A stretch of 64,000 bases of DNA from Macrocystis pyrifera (lineage: Eukaryota; Sar; Phaeophyceae; Laminariales; Laminariaceae), in NCBI GenBank assembly GCA_031763025.1, contig JASSKH010000007.1, positions 7,641,930 to 7,705,929 on the forward strand. Direction: 5' to 3'. Position numbers and translations under genes: made by a program. Each line of letters begins with the position of its first letter. Position 1 is the stretch's first letter. Positions 12,331 to 24,231 of this stretch are shown here, piece by piece. Under the pieces are notes generated by a model, which was not told where the DNA came from, did not search any database, and saw only the letters and a list, made by a program, of their open reading frames with translations.

Positions 12331-12543
12331 GGGTGGACTACCTTTCGCCTCTTCGGATTTTCGCGATTTTCGCACACACGGGCCACGTATGAGGATTGAC
12401 GACCTCTCTGCTCCTTCGGGGAGATTCGTCGCTCGTGTATCTGCTTCCATCGCCACCGTCGACCGCCGTCCTGGCTTGGGGGCTTTTTCACCCCCCGCCA
12501 ACGCCGCTTTCGCTTCGGTTTTTGTCGTTCCCTCCGGGGGCGA

Positions 12544-12895
12544 CCAGGGCTCTGCAAAAGCCCCCGCTGCAGCGATGATTGTCGCCCAGCGCGCTCCTCC
12601 CCCGACGAGCACTCTACAGGTCGAAGATTCCGTCGTGAGCACTGCTCCGACCGCGTCTTCCCTCTCAGGCCAGGGCTCTGCAGAAGCCCCCGCTGCAGCG
12701 ATGATTGTCGCCCAGCGCGCTCCTCCCCCGACGAGCACTCTACAGGTCGAAGATTCCGTCGTGAGCACCGCTCCGGCCGCGTCTTCCCTTTCATGCCAGG
12801 GCTCTGCAGAAGCCCCCGCTGCAGCGACGATTGTCGCCCAGCGCGCTCCTCCCCGACGAGCACTTTACAGGTCGAAGATTCCGCTGTGATCACTG
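12544..12895 (+). repeat. 126-bp in-frame tandem repeat inside the gypsy fossil
   Basis: Nearly three units with a period of exactly 126 bases (42 codons), measured from the recurring CAGGGCTCTGCA motif at 12546, 12672 and 12798. Each unit encodes an Ala/Pro/Ser-rich segment. It sits in the linker between RNase H and integrase. Confidence 0.85.
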
Positions 12896-13384
12896 ATCCG
12901 GCCGCGTCTACCCCATCGCCGCCTGGCAACCCGGCGCCTCCTAACGTTTTGCCCTCTTCAGGCCGCATCTCAACTCGGACGCGCCGACGAACAGCCGCCG
13001 CTGGCACCGTGCCGCCTGCTGTTGCTTATGGCTTCGGGCCCGGCGGGGCCCCTAGACCATCAGCCCGGCGTGCTATCACCCCGCCGCGAGCCCCACGGCC
13101 GCGACCGCCCGCACCCGTCGTTTTGGCCCCGACTCCTGCCGCCTCATGCGTCCCGACGGTACCCATCCCGTCCGGCCGCGACCGCACCGAGCCCGTGGGA
13201 ACTCCTCTTTTACGACTTCCGCCGCCAACTGACGCACTTCCCGTCACCTCGACCGACTTGGACGCCCTCGGCGCAGCTGCCGAGTTTTAGCTCGGTGATT
13301 CCGCAGCGCGCTATTCACACGCCGACTGGGCTCGGGAACAACAGGCTGAGCCCGCGTGTTACGCCGCCATGCGCTACATAGCCC

Positions 13385-14662
13385 TTGGCCGACCGGAAGT
13401 TTTGCCAGACGACTTTTTATCGGGTTTCCCTTCCCACCAACGCCCTCCCTTTCCGGAGGTTCAGGAGCTGGCCAACAAAGGCCGCTTGCACACCACCGAC
13501 GCGGGCATCGTTCTACTTGTTCGACAGCCGTCCCCCCCCCCCTGCGTTGAATGCGCCACGCCCGGTGGGTCGTACGGCCTGCTTATTGAACGACGAGCCT
13601 ATTCGCATTTATGTTCCGCTGCTCATGCGCCCCTGGGTCATGCAGGCTTGCTATTCCACGGCTTCCTGCCAAATAGGAACCGCGCGCACATTACGTATGC
13701 TCAAACGTTTCTACTGGTGGATCGGCATGAGCATCTGCACCCGGTGGTGGCTACGCAACTGCTTGAAGTGCCAAGCACGGAAAACGTCGCGGCAGACGGT
13801 CCGGTGGCCCTCCATCACGTTGCCCTTGCCAGAAGGGCCCGGCATCGCCGTCAGCATCGACTATTTCGGCCCCCTCCCGGTGACGCCTCGGGGTAATACC
13901 TACATCTTGCTTTTCACTGATCGTTTCAGCCGCCGAGCTGACATGTACGCCGTCACGGCGGCAGAGTTCACCGCTGAGGGCACGGCTAACATTCTCATCA
14001 ACCGGTATATCCCTCTTTGGGGGTGCCCGCGCAGCATCCTCTCGGACAACGGCCTCCAGTTCTGCTCCAAGCTTTCGCACGCTGTATATCAGCTTCTCGG
14101 GGTTCGAAAAATTGCCACCAGCTCCTACCACCCAAACGGCAACGGTGGGGTGGAACGTGTAAACCACACGATGGCCCAGATGTTGTCAATGGTCGTCGAC
14201 GAGCTCCAAAACAACTGGGATGAACAGCTCCCTCACGTCGAATTTGCGTACAACAAGTCCGTCAATGCCGCCACGGGTCTGGCTCCCAACGAGGTACATA
14301 TGGGTCGGCTCCCACGCCTCCCTCTCACGATTTTCGAGCGTGCTGGAGTCGCCGGCCACCAGAGCTTGGCCCGCGACCACCTCGCCTACTGCGACTTGGC
14401 GACGGACCGCCAGCAGCGTGCGTACGATATCGTTCGAGAACACCACGCCCTCACTGTCGCTCGCGTGAACCGCCGAAACTCCGCCCTCTCCGACGCTCTG
14501 CGTCCGGTCCCCGAATTTCACGTTGGTGGTTGGGTGTGGGTGTACAATACGGCGGCCACCATCCGCCAGGGCGCGAAACCAGACACGGACGCCAAGGTCC
14601 TCAAGGCCAAACTCTCACTCAACTGGACGGGCCCCTACAAAGTTCTCACAGTTGGCCCCTGA
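13385..14662 (+). pseudogene. Fossil gypsy integrase
   Basis: The zinc-binding N-terminal region includes the CLKCQARK part. The catalytic core includes SIDYFGPLPVT, LLFTDRFSRRADMYAV, ILSDNGLQF and SSYHPNGNGGVERVN, with the family's D, D and E in the usual order. A C-terminal GGWVWVYN segment follows. This is a typical Ty3/gypsy integrase layout. It belongs to the broken element at 11107-16350. Confidence 0.88.
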
Positions 14663-16073
14663 TCCTCAGCGGACACCCCGGATGGATCTCCTCTCGGAGC
14701 AAAGCTCCTGTATTTGGATCTTCCTTCCGATATGCCCGGCGCTGAGGCTCGCCGGCGCGTATCTGTTCAACGCTGCAAGCCCTGTGCCAACCCCCACGAC
14801 CGTGGCGACATGCCGAAGTATTTGCCGGCGGGGTTGACGCAATACGTGCTCAACAATTTCTCCAAGAAATCCCCTCCGTACCACGTCACCGAGGACAACG
14901 TTTCGACCCCTCTTGAACGACTCGAAGTGGAAAAGATTACTGGACATCAATCGATTAGAGATCGAGGTGGCGTCATCGAGGTGATGTACGAGACGCACTG
15001 GACAGGACTCTCCCGGCCATCCTGTTAACGGGAAATGGACCTTCGGCTTTCTCGCCACGCAATTTTGCGCTACTGGGCCGGCACCCCGAACCAACACCGC
15101 CAAACCAACCGCCTGTACCACCGAATGCGGATTGGCGCGGCACAACGGGAGCTTTTCTCGGAGTAACGGCGAGCGGTTTCTGGCACCCGGCTATGGCTGG
15201 GTATCGCACGCCGATTGGCTCCGCCGATACAGCAACACTGTAATTCTCAACGGGGCCCACTTTTGTACAAGGGCAACGACGGTCTGTGGTGGCTCGGGAA
15301 AATCAGCGCAACTGCACCAACGGATGGAGTATATTTGGTTCGATTTTTGGACGACCCGGGACCAATCAAGCTTCCTCCTTCTCCGGCGCGCTACTCGACT
15401 TCGACGAGAGCTGTACGAGGTTCTTGGTGTCTGCAAATTCACTTGGCTAGTGCGTTTGCACGGGGGGTCCAGCGTAACGTAAATGAATCTCGAGGTGCCG
15501 CCGTGGATAGCTGGCTTTCGCTTCTTGACTGCACTCGATATATTTATTTTTTTTGTCGTTTTCCTGGACTTTGGGGATGATTTTTTGTCTGCCCGATATG
15601 TTTCTGGTGTGTTTTCCTTTTGTTTGGGTTGGGTTGGGGATGTGTTTTTGCGTATTTTGTCCTGCCTACCCCCCCCGCTCAGTGTCGGGACTGGTCTGGG
15701 CACTCGGCCGCTCAATTGCGGCCCAGGACGCACTTTCAGAGTTGTGGACTGGGTTTAGGTGGTTCTTGCCGTCTTCCGTGTTATTTTTCTTTTCGTTCCT
15801 GTACTCACTTTTTGCTTTTCCATGCATCTTCCTCGCCTCCCCCCCCGTGCGGGCGGCATGGCGATGGCTTTCATTGACGATTTCTTCCTTCCCCTTAAGG
15901 CTAGGTCTTCCCTTTATTTTTTACGTACTCTGCCGGCTTCGTTGCCTCGCCGTTTAGAGGTGTGGGATTGGGTTTTGAGGAGCCGCATCTTCGACTCATG
16001 TTCTAGTTCGTGGAATCGGGGTTTCCACGAATTTCCCATAATTTTGCATATACGGCTCATCAGAGTGGGTTAG

Positions 16074-16350
16074 TGTTATGATACTGCCTTGTATGAGGTT
16101 GAAAGCCCGGTAATTACCTAGGTTCAGTCACTGGGGACGTATTTGTAATACTTGGAAGGCGTATCTTAGATGGAAAACCAGGGGTTTTCCAGAGACGCAC
16201 GAGCTTGATCTCAGTCTCCGCGTGCACGAAAGGAATAAAACTACCTTCTTCTGTTGCTAAGCAAGCAACACACGTGAGTACCAACGATTACCGACTTAAA
16301 AGGCAGACCTGTCCGGGGATACGAAGTGTCCCGCAACCTTGATCCTAACA
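16074..16350 (+). repeat. 3' LTR of the gypsy fossil
   Basis: Matches the 5' LTR over its length. The 55 bases upstream, a TTCCACGAATTTCCCATAAT segment, recur before the next LTR copy at 16557. Confidence 0.85.
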
Positions 16351-17056
16351 AGTACAACCGAAACTCCAAGAAAAAAAATATTCTCGTTTTTGGTACCTGG
16401 TATTCATTTTTCGCTTTTCCATGAAACTTCGTCGCCCTCCCCCCCGTAGCGGGTGGCATGGCGATCGCTTTCGTTGACGATTTATTCCTCTGCCCCTTAG
16501 GGTTCCACGAATTTCCCATAATTCTGCATATTATACGGCTGGTCAGAGTGGACTAGTGTTGTGATACTCCCTTGAATGAGGCTGAAAGCCCGGCAATTAC
16601 CCAGGGGTTCAAGTATTGGGATCGTATTCGTAGTACTTGGGAGGCGTTTCGTAGATACAATACCAGGGGTTTTCCCAGCGAGGCACGAGCTCGGCTCTTA
16701 GTCTCAGCGTGCACGAAATAAATGAGAAAAAAAAACTGCTGCTCTTTTTTTTATATAAATTTTGAAATACGTCAGCTGTGAGTTCGACTGATTAAATAGT
16801 TGATACTCAACTTTGCAAGCTGCGTAGTAATACGTCTCGTCTATATTCCATTTTTACCGAATTTGTTGTGATAAACCGAACGCGCGTATTCTTTATGTAA
16901 TTCCTTGTCAAAGATATAGGCCAGCGGCTCCCCTGGATGCTGCCCGGGTCAACAGGACAATTTTAATCTCTGCCCAAACACGTGAGTACCAACGAGTACC
17001 GGCTCAATAGGCAAACCTGTCCAGGGACACAAAGTGTCCCAACCTTGATCTTAACA
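16351..17056 (+). mobile_element. Second partial gypsy 3' end with its own LTR, interrupted
   Basis: From about 16390 the sequence repeats the 3' internal end of the neighbouring fossil, followed by another LTR copy from 16557 to 17056 (TGTTGTGATACT...CTTAACA). This LTR is split by about 230 bp of unrelated AT-rich sequence between roughly 16740 and 16975. A further short piece of an LTR end lies at 17225-17282. It is an older, more diverged relative abutting the first element. Confidence 0.7.
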
Positions 17057-17462
17057 TAGATGTGTCCGCCAGACTCGAAAAAAACAGCCAGAAAAACGGT
17101 ACTATTATCATTATTTACCGTCGGGATTTCCGCTGGTTGCGGCGGTATACGGAGAAACCCGTATCCTCCATGCGCGGGAACCTTCGCGGAAAAAAAGGGG
17201 TCTTGTGCTGGTGTTATGGTGTTCATACTACTGCAAACCTGTCAGTAAATACAAAGCCAAGTGTCCCGACCTTGACATCAACACTGACTGGTCGTTTGCC
17301 GCGTGCCAGATGATGGGATTATTTTAATAGTTTTTGAAGAGTAAGTACTATAATCAACTATTTAATCAGTCGAACTCACAGCTGACGTATTTCAAAATTT
17401 ATAAAATACTACAGCTATTTAATCAGTCGAACTCACAGCTGACGTATTTCAAAATTTATAAA
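16752..17462. repeat. Inverted repeat with duplicated right arm
   Basis: A left arm at 16752-16802, TATAAATTTTGAAATACGTC onward, is repeated in reverse complement at 17352-17404. The right arm is present twice in tandem with a 57-base period (second copy 17415-17462). The arms bracket the inserted part of the second LTR and a further 300 bp. This could be a palindromic non-autonomous DNA element or a rearrangement. Confidence 0.6.
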
Positions 17463-17882
17463 AATACTACAGCAGTGGTACCAAACAAAAAAATATTTTT
17501 ACTGCTTGCTGCTGTACACGGTAGACATTTTAAATGTTTCCTTTCGTGTGAAACGTTTCAACAACCAGACAAAAAAGACGTTACTTGTACGTACGACGTG
17601 CCAGAACACAACAACGAGGAAAGGTATGCACGGAAGGAGAGCACAGCTGAATCAGATATTATAGTAGACGATGCAAGATGTTCGTACATGGTATGAATGT
17701 GCGGCGAGTATTATTACCATAAGTAATTACGTGTAGCGGAGAAGAGGGTAATCGAACGATGTCAGGACTTCAACAACAACAACAACAAAGAGGAACAATC
17801 GTAACGGTCTCCGCTCGTCGTATACAGTGGCAAGCAGAGCACTAGTACAGTAGTAGTCGCAGCACTGCAACAGCAGTATTCG

Positions 17883-20685
17883 ATGCCATCAGGAGGAGGA
17901 GGAGTCGGGAGCTTTGCTCCGCTTCCTAATCCCGACGGGTCGCTTGCCACCGCTACCGTACCCGTAACCTCATCGCCGGTGGTTCTCGAGCAGCAGCAGC
18001 AGCAGCAGCAGCAGCAGATAATAAGAGGGCCCTCGTCTCCTCCTCCTTCCGTTCACGACTCGTGTCTCGCGTTGCGCATTTTGTGCTGCGTGTTTTATTT
18101 TTCGTGCTGTTTCGACCGGCGGGTTACCCGTTTCCTGTTCGTCGGCTATTGTTGTCGTGGTTGTTGACTCGTTCGTCGGTGGCACAAGAAGTGGGAGAGC
18201 AGGCTGCTGCTACGGGTGCGTAGCGAAGGCTTGTCGTGAGGAACCGTGACATGGTCCACTTCGTCGGCAGCAGGACGGGCGGCCCCACTTCTACTAACAG
18301 TAGGAGCATGATCCTCCCAACACCGGCCAGGTGTGTTCGTTCGCGCTGCACGTAAAATGTTGTATGTTAAATAGCTGATCTGCGGTACGAGTATTTAGCT
18401 ACTTCTCGTACATGCGCTACATGCGCTACATGCGCTAAATGCGCACTGCGATTCATTTTTCTACCGGCTGTCCGGCACGTCGATTGTTTTCGCATGGGCC
18501 CATTCTGTTCGGAACTGTTTGTAAGGGCCGTCGGGGTACTCGTGCTACAGCAGCAGTAACATGAATACTACACAGCAGTCTGTGACCACATAGTTACAGC
18601 AGTAGTACCGGTACCTCTCTACGTATGAGTATCATACGTAGTAGTGTTAATAGGATGAATCAGGACCGACACGCTGGGTGTGATGATGACGCCATTGGGT
18701 AGTATATACGTACTAAATACCAATTTCGAGTATCATTATTATGCTTGCCTTCTGACAAAATAGCGTAGATGCCGTTCCTATATAAAACAAATATCCTTCC
18801 TTTTAAATCAGTATTCTACTATTAATTTTTTTTCCAAGTAATCGTTTCATAAGTTCCACACACGAACACTCGAAGCAGTCCAGACAGCAATACGCCAAGG
18901 AGAGAGGATGAACTGTTAAGATCAAGGTCGGGACACTTGTATCCCTGGACACAGGTTTGCGTATTAAGCCGGTACTCGTTGGTACTCACGTGTGTTGTTT
19001 GCTTAGAGATAGAAGAAGAGCAGAATTATTCCTTTCGTGCACGAGGAAACTGGGACCCAAGCTCGTGCCTCGCTGAAAAACAAACCCCTGGTTTTCCATC
19101 TAAGATACGCCTCCCAAGTACTGCAAATACGATCCCAATGTCTGAACCCAGGTAACTACCGGACTTCTTTCAGCCTCATTCAAAGCAGTACCATAACAAA
19201 ACACAGAAGTGAAAAGGAAGAGCGCGTGTTTTGGTCTTGTGCAACATCGCCACCACCGCTACCACCACCATCAGTACCCAACACTCTCTATCTACCTACC
19301 TTTGGTTGAAGAAGGGGATGTGCCATATACCCGAGAAAACTATTCCCCAAACAAACCTGTGGTCCTCTCGCTTTTCCTTTCCGAACAGAATGGTACGTAC
19401 GTGAAGGTGTCACCTACTGAGCTATATAGGGGTAAAAGACCCATTGATTACCCAGCCCAGGGTAACACTCTCCCGCCCTCTGAACGGCGGGAACTTTGGG
19501 GCGTCGGTACCGTATACGGCCGTACGCTGATCTACCCGCTTCGTGTCAATACCCGGTGGACCAGGGAGATATGTTTGTACGGACCGCACGCGCAAGCGTT
19601 TCTATAAAAGGAAACGTTCGAAGTGAGATTCGGACCCCTGTCCTCGACGACGCCAAATGTGAAAAAGTGTTACCTACTGAGCTATTATAGGAGTAAAAGA
19701 CCGATCGATTACCCAGCCCAGGGTAATGCTTATAACACGTACCGCTCAAACTCTGTCCCCGGATTAAACGACCCGTGCTACGTTGGAGGTGGCGATTTGG
19801 GGCGAAAAACGTAATTTCTGACTGACAGTGTACCTGAACTCCTTTCAGCACTGCAGTCCCGTTTTGGGGACGAACTACTGTACTTCATATTTGATTGGTT
19901 TGCCCCCGAAACTCGAAACGAGACTGCGGTCCTATAGGGTAAACTGATGAGCTTATTCAATGCCGCTCTGGCCGCCAATATTAAAACCGTTATAAATATG
20001 ATATTGATATCTAACGGAGCTTATATTCTCGGTCGGATGGGTGTAGTTGACAAAGCCATTCATGTTTTTACACTATTCACAGTGTATTTCCCCTTGTATA
20101 CCTACCTACACCATGCATGGGGATTGTCCTCATTTGTTATCTGTTGCATTTTCTGGTAGATGAGGACATTACAAAAGGTAAGAAAACGAAAATCCAGTAG
20201 TTGCGAATTTTCAATTTATACTCACGGAGTACATTCTGTTGTGGGCTCTAAATGGTGCGACGGATGATGCCGACAAAACTGCCGTCTACTCCTGACATTA
20301 TTTTGCGTTGCGCGCGCGCTCGCGTGGGGGGGGGGGGTGTACTCATTATCATGCATGGCCCTAGTCGTACGACCATGGACCCTCGCATCCCTACAAAGCC
20401 GGGATGGAGCACGTCGGGTTTCCACCGACCAGGCAGACATTGCTTGCACCAAGCGCGAAGCGAAACGTGAGATGTTGGGCGAGTCGCATGAAGGGTGAGC
20501 TTCATCCCGCCAAGAACCGCTTGTGAGGCGGATTTTCTTGCAGCATTTGGATGACAGCGTCAATGAACTGATTCGCGCGCGCGGGGGGGCGGGGGCGGGG
20601 CAGGGGGGTCTAAGATTCCGAGCAAAGCCAAGAATCCGAAAATACTCCGAACGAATCATAGGTGCAACCCTTGGGTACACCACGG

Positions 20686-20716
<31 letters not shown>

Positions 20717-23700
20717 CGTGGAGCTTTTTTTACATGAGCATTTAAAATCCGAACGGTCCGTATAAATATACGAAGGGGTTAGAGTTTGTACGCACCAAAA
20801 GGGGGAAAACATGACGGAAGGAAGCGACTCAAAAAAGGGAAGAAAGCGCGTCGTGTCACTTATCGCGAAACGTCGTCACCGTCCGTCACCATGAATAGTA
20901 CGACCGCTTTTCCACGAATCTCTGTGAACTTTATGCGGTTGAGGCAGGGACGCGGCGCCGCCCACGAGCAGCCCGAGAAAGCAGATCGCGACGGACCTGT
21001 TCAACATGTTCGACCGGGACGGGTCGGGAGAGATAGAGCTTGACGAGATTGCCAGGGCCTTCAAAACGACGGGCAAGCTCACGGATGAGACGCGGGCTCA
21101 ACTCAAGGCGCACTTCGACTTTATGGACAGCGACGGCTCAGGTGCGTGCTCTATCACGGAGGGGGGCATAGTAAATAGGCCCAAAACAAGCCCAAAGCAC
21201 CCACTTTGGTGCGTTTTGTCTCCATACATATACCTATCTACTGCGTGAATCGCAAAAATAAGTCGTCTGTTTAAAAAACGCGGCTGATTGGTAGGCTTCC
21301 CATCGATGCTGCATTCATATCATTCAGGAATACATTGGGAAGCTCTCTCTCTCTCCCCGTTTTTTGGGCCTTTACATTAATTACTACAGTAGGGTGTACC
21401 GTGACACTGGTGTACCACTGTTACGGGGGATCATAGTAAATAGGACCAAAATATTGTTGGTAAAAATAGGTAAATACACGGGTTTTTGTGTGTACCGTAG
21501 GTCCTATTTACTACGTATGGCCCCCCGTTTATATTCCCCGAAGAAAATAATGATCGTTTTTCGTGTGAACATTATATCCAAACAGTCCTTGCGTGGTGGG
21601 TATATATAGCGGTATGTATTGCGTGATAAAACCATGGCCAGCGTGTGCGTGTGCATTGCACGGCGAGCGCATAAGATTATGTGCAGGACTGCTGTTTGTC
21701 CTTGCCGTATCTACTTTCAGCAGCCGAGGAGGACATCTAAAAGAGGGTGCAGTACAGGAGTGGTCCCTCTATACGTAGGGCCGGTTGGGCAGCGCCGGCT
21801 GCCCGCTATACAGCAGTGGTGCTTGCGGAATCGCTCGGCACTTGGCACATGGCACCGATAAGAGAGTAACCAGCGCGGCAGTATGCTGAGTAGTTAGTGC
21901 CGGTTTTCGCTACCTGACTGGCGCATGCCGGCTATTGTAAGGCGACCATAACTGTACTCACTCGTACTTAAAAGAATACGTAGTCGTTGATCGGTGGTTT
22001 CATCGACGAACGGAAGAAAGATAATGTACGTACGTAGGGATTTCTCGGTGACAGCACCACAACGCACGTTGCATGTGTGTGTCACTCCCTTCCAACGGAA
22101 ACTTACGGACCGTTTCCGAACGGAATGATATCTGTACGTAGCGATTTCTGGAGTAACATCACCATGAACAACTAGTGACAGTGCATATATATATATATCA
22201 CTCCCTTCCTCCGGAAGCTTGATGAGCACCGTTTTGACATTCATGTATATATACCGAAACGCGGTGCTTTCATTTATTTCCCGTACAGAGTGACACGAAG
22301 CTGGTACCGTATGTTACAAAGAACCAGGTACCTCGTATGTAGTCACTGACCGATTGTGGTTTTGGCTTTGACCAAGACTCTGCACGGGTCATGACCCGAC
22401 CTGCGGGTCGGTTCAGGAGGTTATTGAAACCTCACGGATCGAGTCGGGTCGGGTTGGGTCGGGTCGGGTCAGGCTGGGTCGGGTCAGGTCGGGTCGGGTC
22501 AGAAGGGTCAGAAGGGTCGGGCCGGGTCCGATCGGGTCGGATTGGGTCGGGTCAGGACGGCCAGGAGGGTTTCAACCTTTCGAGGATTGGGTCGGGTCAC
22601 CCTTGCTCGACCCGACCCGACCCGACCCGACCAGACCCGACCCTTCCTAACCCGCGAGGTTTGACATGACTCGTGAACAGCCCTGGTTTTCTTGGCCGCC
22701 CAAAAGCACGACTTTTCGGACGATTAATAGCACGTTTTGAGGAGTACGGCACTTTTTCCGTGCGCAGGCAACAATTTGCAGCTGGCCTGGCTCGGGCCGC
22801 CCCGTTAGGCGTGCCGGTATCCTTCGTTGCTTGCGTTCAGAGCAGTACCCGAAACTTGGAAATTACTGATAGCGTACACATTGATGCAAGTCAGTTAACT
22901 GGGTATTACGGGGGACCATAGTAAATAGGACCAAGTATTGTTGGTAAAAATCAGAAAATATATATAGTTTTTAGTGTGTACCGTAGGTCCTATTTACTGT
23001 GGTCCCCCGTTATAGTACATTATCATATTACAACGGAGAAAGTTCATATATGTATGTATATCGTATATATATACTGGTATATGTGGCTGCTCCATTCACC
23101 GCTGTTAAGCTCACTCACACTCACCCGTCGATTGTTTTATCTAGACTGCGTTACTGAAGTAAGTTTGTCAGCTATTCAGGTCTGATTCGAAAAACACCTT
23201 CCGTGTTTTACGTTGTTGGATTCTAGTTACCCGTGTATATGTGGATGGTATCATTGGATTGTGCCGCTGCACGTTGTCAGGTGGCAAAATGGAATAAAAA
23301 ATCTGATCATGATTTGACTCCAACCTGGTTTGAAAACACAAGTTTTTGCTGCTCAAACATATGCGTGGTAAGTAACACCCGCGCCCACTGCCAGGCGAGG
23401 TAACCATCGCGGAGTTCCGCGCAGCGCTAGGCCACGGAGAGATCGACTTTCGAAACTATCAGCACCAACAGGTGCGATGCGACGTTTTTTTTTTTTTTTT
23501 TTTCCCCTGTCGAGTTTCGCCGCCTGCACCCCACCGAGCGGTTTCGGCAGGCTTGTTGATCTGTCTGCCTCGGTGGACCTCTCCATGTGTGTGCTGTCTT
23601 CACATTAATTCGTTGTTTCTACCCGGCTTCATCAGCACACCCAGTGTCCGCCCTGATTCCTCATCCCATCCCAGAGAGACACAAATTATGTGGTTCATAG

Positions 23701-24192
23701 ACTGCGAGACAGAGAAAAAAAACAACACCAAAAAAATAATCGCAAAGTCATGAGGTAAAGCAAGTGAAATGCCAGCGTACCGGGCACGAGAACAGAACAA
23801 CACAACAAGCAAGACCAGAAAGTAGTACGAAAATGCAACAAAACAAATCATTAAATGAAATTAATACAAATGACGCGAAGAGGTCAGGAAGGCGACTATT
23901 GACAGAGGAAAATCATGCGTACTCAAGAAGGACAGATAGCTTTTTATGCACGGGCAAAGGCAACACGAAGGTACCGGCATAAGGACGGCGGGGAGGGGAA
24001 AGGAAACAGAGAGAGAGACAAACCAAAAGCAAGAAGCAAGAGACAAAAGATAACAGAGGTAATCGTACTGCAGGCAGTGACAGTGACATGGATGGGTTCC
24101 CATCTCTGCTAAAAAGCAGATACAGGAACCTTGCCACACCATTCGCCGTCTCCATCCTACTCTCGCCAATAGCTGTGTCAAGTGTCACTACT

Positions 24193-24231
<39 letters not shown>

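Larger units (their letters stand above)
11107..16350 (+). mobile_element. Ty3/gypsy LTR retrotransposon, broken fossil
   Basis: LTRs of about 278 bp at 11107-11384 and 16074-16350, both TG...CA and about 93-94% identical by eye, so a moderately old insertion. Parts visible in order are the end of reverse transcriptase, RNase H, a Pro/Ala-rich linker with a 126-bp tandem repeat, and integrase. The RT-RNase H-integrase order and integrase sequence place it in Ty3/gypsy. It is broken, with several breaks and an incomplete coding set. A possible AGTA target duplication flanks it if the 5' LTR starts three bases earlier, but this is weak. Confidence 0.88.

Noticed and set aside
12016-13007. Minus-strand frames of 250 and 300 codons opposite the gypsy fossil
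   Set aside because: Mirror of the Pro/Ala-rich tandem repeat on the coding strand; no family resemblance.
20760-20890. TATAAATATA box with ATG 20811 as the start of the EF-hand gene
   Set aside because: The frame closes after 27 codons and the joining intron would be only about 60 bases. The upstream exons 17883-18330 join better, so this is kept only as an alternative.
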